Assembly (NCBI GenBank): GCA_947476255.1
Contig: CANJPY010000050.1
Span: forward strand, 1 to 37,291
Length of the DNA stretch: 37,291 nucleotides
DNA from: Chthoniobacteraceae bacterium
GTDB lineage: Bacteria; Verrucomicrobiota; Verrucomicrobiia; Chthoniobacterales; Chthoniobacteraceae
Reading direction: 5' to 3'
Shown here: positions 32,697 through 37,291 of the stretch, one piece after another
Layout of the letters: each line of letters starts with the position of its first letter
Position numbering within the stretch: position 1 is the stretch's first letter
Position numbers and translations under genes: made by a program
The notes under the pieces: model-generated
What the model saw: the letters and a program-made list of their open reading frames with translations, nothing else
Databases searched by the model: none
What the model was told of the DNA's origin: nothing

Positions 32697-35600
32697 TTAC
32701 GGGGTGATGAGAACTGGGACGCTGGCAGAATCCGTCTGAGAAAAACCCACACCCTTGCCGCTGAAAGGGCCCACAGGTTGGAGCATCACGCCCTGAAAGT
32801 CTTTTGTTTTATACTTTCCAGAGAATGTCCCCGTGGCAGCATCAAAAATTAGGGTTGTGCCCGCTGCGGAGTTTGAGAACGTGACCGCATTCGTGTTTGA
32901 AACTTGAAACGTCCCCGCAGGCACCGCATCCACGAGAAACTGAGCAGACTTGCCAGTCGTAAACGGATTCAGCATTGTCCCCGCCGCCGGAGCCCTCCAA
33001 GCCGTGACCGTGGGTAGCAGGTAAGCGCCATCAATTTGTGTCTTGATCACTTCCGTCGGGCGTGGACCTTGCTGCCAAAAGAGATAACTCGAAAGGCTTG
33101 TGTAAGGCGCAAGCGTTCCGCCCGAAACGAGCGTTTTCATTGTACCATCCTCCACCACTGAATTGTTTTTCGGCAGTTCCAAAACACCCGACAAGCGGAA
33201 GTTGTAAGCAACGCCAGCCAAACTTCCGAGGCTCACGGCCGTAAAAGCAGAAGCCGCGTAGGGGGTTTCATGGTAGCACATGGAAACCGACATTCTCCCC
33301 CCCTCGTTTGAAATGGGATCCGAGAAAGAAATCACACGGTTGTCGGCCAGTTTTCCAATGCCGGTGCAGCCTCCCGTCCCTGAATTGATGCCGAGCGAGA
33401 GGAACCCGTTCCCCCTGAGCTCGGGAAGCGCGGGATCGTAGCGATTGGTCGACGAATTGAATGAAATCGCCTGGTAAAAGCCAATGTTGTAACGCGTCGA
33501 CAGGAGACTGTTTTGCGCTGAAGCCTGAAGGGAGCCTCCTGTTGTTGATGCCGGGGAGGCAAATGCCGCGTTTAAGACGCTGGGGGCAGCCAGTTCCGAG
33601 GTGGCGACGACTTGCGTCACGTCCTCGATGTCCGAGCCATTTTTCGCCCTGCCATACACAGCGATGGAAACGCTGTTCTTGAGGCTGGCAGAATGGCGAA
33701 CCCTCACATGCACGTTCAGCGGAGCCACAGATTGCGAGTCCACAACAACAACGGCTTCTTTCTCCGTTCCGGCGGCAGTTAACAGAGGAAGATTCCCTGT
33801 GAACGCGCCCGTACGGCCCCAGTATTGAAAACGCCCCGTGAAACTGCCGCTCGCATTCAGGGTCAGCGAATATTTACCGGTATTCTGGGAGCGGTCGACT
33901 GGCCGCAGCAAGCCGCCCACAGTACCCGCCTGATACTTGGGAGTCCCATTCACAATTTCCGAGCGGATCCTGATGGAGTTCACCACCAAACGGGCCGTCG
34001 GCGTATCTGAACCAGAGACACGAGGATTGGCCTCAAGGGCAGTCAGCGTTTGGGATCCACTGTTGGCGGTTGCACCCGTACCGCTATCGATTAAAAAACC
34101 AATCGGCGAGTGTACGTTGTCCAGCCAAGGCGCATCGCCAAACATCACGAAAAACTGACTCCCCCCCGAGTTGGGTTGTCCCGTTTTCGCCATGGAAAGC
34201 AGTCCGCGCACATGCCTCCTGTCGGTTCGCGTCGTCGGTTCATCGGGAATCGTATATTCCGGACCGCCCTGACCATAAACCGAAATATTGCGGCTTGTCG
34301 TATCATTGCGCGTGTTTGGACACCCCCCTTGGATCATGAACCCCGGAATCAAACGGTGAAACGCCGTTCCGTCGTAAAACCGCGTGTCCGCGAGATACTT
34401 AAAATTGGCAACCGTCCGGGGGCTGACGTCCTGAAAAAGCTCGAACTCCATCGTCCCCGCACTGGTGACAATCGTGGCAATTTCCCGGAACGTGCACAAA
34501 GCGGCGGCGCTGCTGTCCACGCTGCCAAAACTGTTGCTAACCTTCACCTTGTAGCTGCCAGCATTCGATGCTTGGGTCGACGGAATCACAAGTGTAGCAG
34601 AGCTGGCGCCCGGAATATCCCGTCCGTCCTTACTCCACTGGTAGGTCAAAGGTCCGCTTCCAGCGGCGACAACTCTGAGGGAGGTCGATGATCCAAAGGG
34701 CAAACTATCGCCCACAGGTTGCACCGTGATCGAGGGAGCGGTGCCTACACTCAATCTGGCTGCATTGCTGGTGATCTTTCCCACAGCGTTAGTCACAGTC
34801 ACCGTATAGCTCCCAGCGTCGGACTGTTTCACCGAGGTGATGGTGTAGGTCGCAGACGTGGCGCCAGGAACGCTGGTTCCATCTTTGCTCCACTGGTATT
34901 TCAAGGGCCCGGTTCCTCCAGTTTCAACTTTGAAGGTGGTCGATGCCCCAATTCCCACACTCCCGCTCACGGGTTGGACCTTGAGCGAGGGCGCAGTGTT
35001 GACCTCAAGGATAGCCGCCGTCGAGGTCGTGCTTCCGCCCTCATTACTGAGCACAACGTCGTAATTACCGGCGGCAACACCCTGGACGGAGTTCAGAACG
35101 AGCGTTTTAGCGGTCGCCCCGGCAATATTCACCCCCTCTTTGCGCCACTGATAACTCAGCACGCCAGTTCCGTTGGCTTCCACGCTGAAAGTGGCGGACG
35201 CATTCTGGTCCACGCGCAGCGCCGACGGTTGCTTTGTGATTCTCACATTCTGAAAAATCTCCGTTTGCTCGAAGGTGCCCCCCTGGTAGGCGCCGGAGGT
35301 GTTTCGCAGGGCATAGGCGCCTTTCGTGGCCGTGTCCCAGCTCAATGTTTGAGTGAAAAGGGAACCCAATTGGGAATCGGTCAAGGAAAGCGATCCCTGG
35401 GCCGCTTTGTAGACATAATCTCCAGCATTCGACAGTGTGCCTTTGGCGTCATAGATCTTGTATGTACTTCCTGTCGGGGAAAACTTTACAACTGAATTTC
35501 CCGAGCTCGCAAAGGGGGAGATGCCGCCCTGAATGGACATCCGAAAGGTTCGTCCCCTCAAATCGTCAGGCGCAGTTCCAGCGTAAATTCGAAATGATCC

Positions 35601-36050
35601 CGTTTGGTAACAGCTGGGGACCCCGTCGAGGCTGAATTTAAATGTGCCGGTGGTCGCGGTGCTAAAGGTCAGGCTGCCAATTAAACTGCGTCCGACGCCC
35701 GAGTCGTAACAATTTAAAGTCGCAGTTTTGAGCCCCGTCTTCTGATAACTGTTAACGGTGCCTGTGCTACTGTTGACGGATGCAGTCAGGGCTATGTTTC
35801 CGTAAGTATTGTCCGTGGCGGATGTAAGAATACGAGACGCACCGCTATTAGCGAATGGACTCACCCCTGAACGGATGGTCATCTCGATGGCGCGTCCTGA
35901 GATCGAACTTGGGGCTTGGGCCGATGCATCCCGTACGCAGAAAAGACTGCATGCGAGCAAAATAAGCGGAGTGAGGAGTCTCGTCAGGCGATTCGAGACT
36001 GAACCAGACTTAGTCAGACACGGGGGTACCATAAATCTTTTTAGGAACAT
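32697..36050 (-). CDS. Secreted Ig-repeat protein with an internal cyclophilin domain
   Basis: 1,117 residues. The signal peptide has RLTRLLTPLILLACSLFCVR with cleavage near ASAQA; an in-frame ATG at 36032 is an alternative start. Two paralogous beta units (GRAIEMTIRSGVSPFANSG near 51, GRTFRMSIQGGISPFASSG near 164) are followed by three Ig domains (about 281-517; LSYQWRKEGVNIAGA, LKYQWSKDGTSVPGA, LTYQWSKDGRDIPGA). A complete cyclophilin-type peptidyl-prolyl isomerase domain (about 523-685) follows, with catalytic-type Arg566 in FHRLIPGFMIQGG, plus GGSQFFVMFG and APWLDNVHSPIG. The last 430 residues are beta-rich without a known name. Prolyl isomerisation outside the cytoplasm is the likely activity; the partner is unknown. 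The fusion to adhesin-type Ig domains is notable. Confidence 0.88.
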   Translation of the reverse strand: MFLKRFMVPPCLTKSGSVSNRLTRLLTPLILLACSLFCVRDASAQAPSSISGRAIEMTIRSGVSPFANSGASRILTSATDNTYGNIALTASVNSSTGTVNSYQKTGLKTATLNCYDSGVGRSLIGSLTFSTATTGTFKFSLDGVPSCYQTGSFRIYAGTAPDDLRGRTFRMSIQGGISPFASSGNSVVKFSPTGSTYKIYDAKGTLSNAGDYVYKAAQGSLSLTDSQLGSLFTQTLSWDTATKGAYALRNTSGAYQGGTFEQTEIFQNVRITKQPSALRVDQNASATFSVEANGTGVLSYQWRKEGVNIAGATAKTLVLNSVQGVAAGNYDVVLSNEGGSTTSTAAILEVNTAPSLKVQPVSGSVGIGASTTFKVETGGTGPLKYQWSKDGTSVPGATSATYTITSVKQSDAGSYTVTVTNAVGKITSNAARLSVGTAPSITVQPVGDSLPFGSSTSLRVVAAGSGPLTYQWSKDGRDIPGASSATLVIPSTQASNAGSYKVKVSNSFGSVDSSAAALCTFREIATIVTSAGTMEFELFQDVSPRTVANFKYLADTRFYDGTAFHRLIPGFMIQGGCPNTRNDTTSRNISVYGQGGPEYTIPDEPTTRTDRRHVRGLLSMAKTGQPNSGGSQFFVMFGDAPWLDNVHSPIGFLIDSGTGATANSGSQTLTALEANPRVSGSDTPTARLVVNSIRIRSEIVNGTPKYQAGTVGGLLRPVDRSQNTGKYSLTLNASGSFTGRFQYWGRTGAFTGNLPLLTAAGTEKEAVVVVDSQSVAPLNVHVRVRHSASLKNSVSIAVYGRAKNGSDIEDVTQVVATSELAAPSVLNAAFASPASTTGGSLQASAQNSLLSTRYNIGFYQAISFNSSTNRYDPALPELRGNGFLSLGINSGTGGCTGIGKLADNRVISFSDPISNEGGRMSVSMCYHETPYAASAFTAVSLGSLAGVAYNFRLSGVLELPKNNSVVEDGTMKTLVSGGTLAPYTSLSSYLFWQQGPRPTEVIKTQIDGAYLLPTVTAWRAPAAGTMLNPFTTGKSAQFLVDAVPAGTFQVSNTNAVTFSNSAAGTTLIFDAATGTFSGKYKTKDFQGVMLQPVGPFSGKGVGFSQTDSASVPVLITP

Positions 36051-36176
36051 TTGAAGGCATAAGCAAATTTTAATTTTGGGAAAAAAGCGTTTGCAGGGAA
36101 GTGGTTTACGGTTCTTCTTCGCGTTTGAGTAGTCCGCTTCTGAAACCTGTGGCCCTGCTTCTTTTTTTGCCGATCA

Positions 36177-36193
36177 ACCTTAGATGCTAAGGT
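36177..36193. repeat. Perfect inverted repeat upstream of the Ig-cyclophilin gene
   Basis: ACCTTAG-ATG-CTAAGGT is a 7-bp perfect palindrome with a 3-nt loop, about 130 bp upstream of the gene start and 60 bp past the SelO stop. No T-run follows on either strand, so an operator or RNA hairpin is more likely than a terminator. Confidence 0.4.
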
Positions 36194-36252
36194 CTTAGTC
36201 GGCCCCGCCCTGGGAGCGCCACAACATCTGCCTCCTTCAGAATGCCTTCCCT

Positions 36253-37291
36253 CTAGGTTCCGCAAAACGTCCGCAACACCCGCTCCTGCGGCTCCGGTGC
36301 AAGCATCATTTCCCGAAAGCCCACCGGCTCCTCAAACGGAAGCCGCAGCACCCTCCGCAAGCGCTCAAACACAGAGAAATCTCCCCGTTCAGCCGCCTCA
36401 ATCGCCTGTGCCACCCGATGATTGCGCGGAATGATTGCCGGATTTACCGAGCGCATCCCGGCCGCCCTTTCCTCCGGCGATGCTTCCTCAACGCTCAACC
36501 GCTGCCTCCACTCCTTGGCCCAAACGTCATACCCTTCAGGCTCGCCGCACAAAGCGCGCACTTCAACGTCCCCCGCGGAATCCCTGGCCGCCGCACTAAG
36601 CCGGCGGAACGTCAGCGTAAAGTCAGCCCCACCACCCTGCATCAAACTAAGCAACCGCTCGATCAGCGCCGCGTCCTCAGGCCTCTCCTTTTTCAAGCCC
36701 ACCTTTGCACGCATCCCCATCAGCCAACGCTCCCGCCACATCTCGGGAATCTTCTGAACCAGGACGTTTGCAAATTCCACCCCCTTCTCCGGCACCGGAT
36801 CCAAAAAGGGCAGCAAGGTTTCGGCGAGACGGGCCAAATTCCACTGCGCAATCAGCGGCTGGTTGGAAAAAGCGTAGCGCCCGCCCCTGTCGATGGCACT
36901 GAACACCGTTTGCGGATGGTAGGCATCCATAAAGGCACACGGCCCATAGTCGATCGTCTCTCCAGAAACGGTCATATTGTCCGTATTCATGACCCCATGA
37001 ATGAAACCGACATGCATCCAGCGTGCCACGAGGGACACCTGCCGCTCCACAATCTTCTCCAGCAGGCTTTGAAACGGACGCTCCGCCAGAAGGCACTCGG
37101 GATAGTGACGTTCCATGACGTAGCGGGCGAGTTGCTCCACGGACGCGTCGTCGTTTCGCGCCGCAAAGTACTCACAAGTCCCAACCCGAATGTGGCTTGC
37201 AGCGACGCGTGTAAAAACAGCTCCGGGGAGCGCGCCTTCGCGGAAAACGGACTCCCCCGTGCTCACGGCCGCGAGCGCGCGTGTGGTGGGA
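36253..37291 (-). CDS. selO: SelO (YdiU) protein adenylyltransferase, C-terminal part; N-terminus beyond window
   Basis: About 345 residues are visible; the frame stays open to the right edge. The visible start PTTRALAAVSTGE matches the conserved middle of SelO, so the real start lies outside and the GTG at 37266 is internal. Seen: LPGAVFTRVAASHIRVGTCE, FIHGVMNTDNMTVSGETIDYG with the NTDN and DYG kinase-fold residues, a GGRYAFSNQPLIAQWNLARL helix, and a C-terminal TFCGT. SelO transfers AMP to Ser/Thr/Tyr of target proteins (redox-linked in E. coli and mitochondria). The C-terminal Cys is in the family position used for a redox disulfide. The partner Cys at the usual place appears to be replaced by Phe (TVFSAID), while a different Cys occurs in YGPCAFMD. 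Confidence 0.93.
   Translation of the reverse strand, partial: PTTRALAAVSTGESVFREGALPGAVFTRVAASHIRVGTCEYFAARNDDASVEQLARYVMERHYPECLLAERPFQSLLEKIVERQVSLVARWMHVGFIHGVMNTDNMTVSGETIDYGPCAFMDAYHPQTVFSAIDRGGRYAFSNQPLIAQWNLARLAETLLPFLDPVPEKGVEFANVLVQKIPEMWRERWLMGMRAKVGLKKERPEDAALIERLLSLMQGGGADFTLTFRRLSAAARDSAGDVEVRALCGEPEGYDVWAKEWRQRLSVEEASPEERAAGMRSVNPAIIPRNHRVAQAIEAAERGDFSVFERLRRVLRLPFEEPVGFREMMLAPEPQERVLRTFCGT

Noticed and set aside
34719..35495. 258-codon plus-strand ORF
   Set aside because: It is antisense to the Ig domains of the cyclophilin protein and shows no protein-like features.
36041..36265. 74-codon minus-strand ORF bridging the SelO end and the start of the Ig-cyclophilin gene
   Set aside because: It overlaps both genes, is low in hydrophobic content, very basic and without a plausible start context; probably chance.

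Overview
The window looks like a chromosomal segment of a Gram-negative, heterotroph-type bacterium, most probably Verrucomicrobiota. This is an inference from the mix of very large secreted Ig/NHL/lectin repeat proteins, autotransporter-associated (PATR-type) beta repeats, a FecR-domain protein paired with an outer-membrane barrel, and DUF3500 and DUF2851 proteins. No rRNA, tRNA, CRISPR array, transposase or phage gene was found. Most start codons lack a clear Shine-Dalgarno sequence.

Left half (1-20249, all minus strand). A single reading frame opens with a GTG at 17282 and runs without a stop off the left edge: at least 5,760 codons of a secreted giant surface protein. From the N-terminus it has a signal peptide; about sixteen Ig-like repeats of ~95-100 residues; a super-module (4 He_PIG-type Ig domains, 3 GW/calcium-binding units, 1 Ig domain, 1 further repeat, 1 lectin-like domain); a six-blade NHL propeller; two He_PIG domains; PATR beta repeats; two Ig domains; a second copy of the super-module; one more He_PIG domain; and a run of 82-residue repeats that is still continuing at the edge. 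Fifty-one bases upstream, on the same strand, is a 971-residue secreted double NHL propeller. Its upstream region carries a good sigma-54-type -24/-12 match and a short leader hairpin, so the two genes may form one surface-protein operon.

Middle (20250-28777). This part holds a secreted lectin-SGNH esterase (plus), a translationally coupled FecR-domain/outer-membrane-barrel pair (minus), an RND-type membrane fusion protein with no pump beside it, a TIGR01777 epimerase-like SDR, a HAD phosphatase, a DUF3500 protein, and an untracked small basic ORF followed by an intrinsic terminator.

Right part (28778-37291, all minus). A uronate-isomerase-like amidohydrolase and an EamA transporter form a probable two-gene operon. 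Then come a DUF2851 protein flanked by several short tandem repeats and an intrinsic terminator, an 1,117-residue secreted protein with three Ig domains fused to a cyclophilin domain, and the C-terminal part of SelO, cut by the right edge.

The clearest theme is extracytoplasmic: three large repeat proteins, a secreted esterase, an outer-membrane barrel and an envelope adaptor. The most unusual item is the giant protein and its internally duplicated architecture. I did not find a recognisable new defence or catalytic system.
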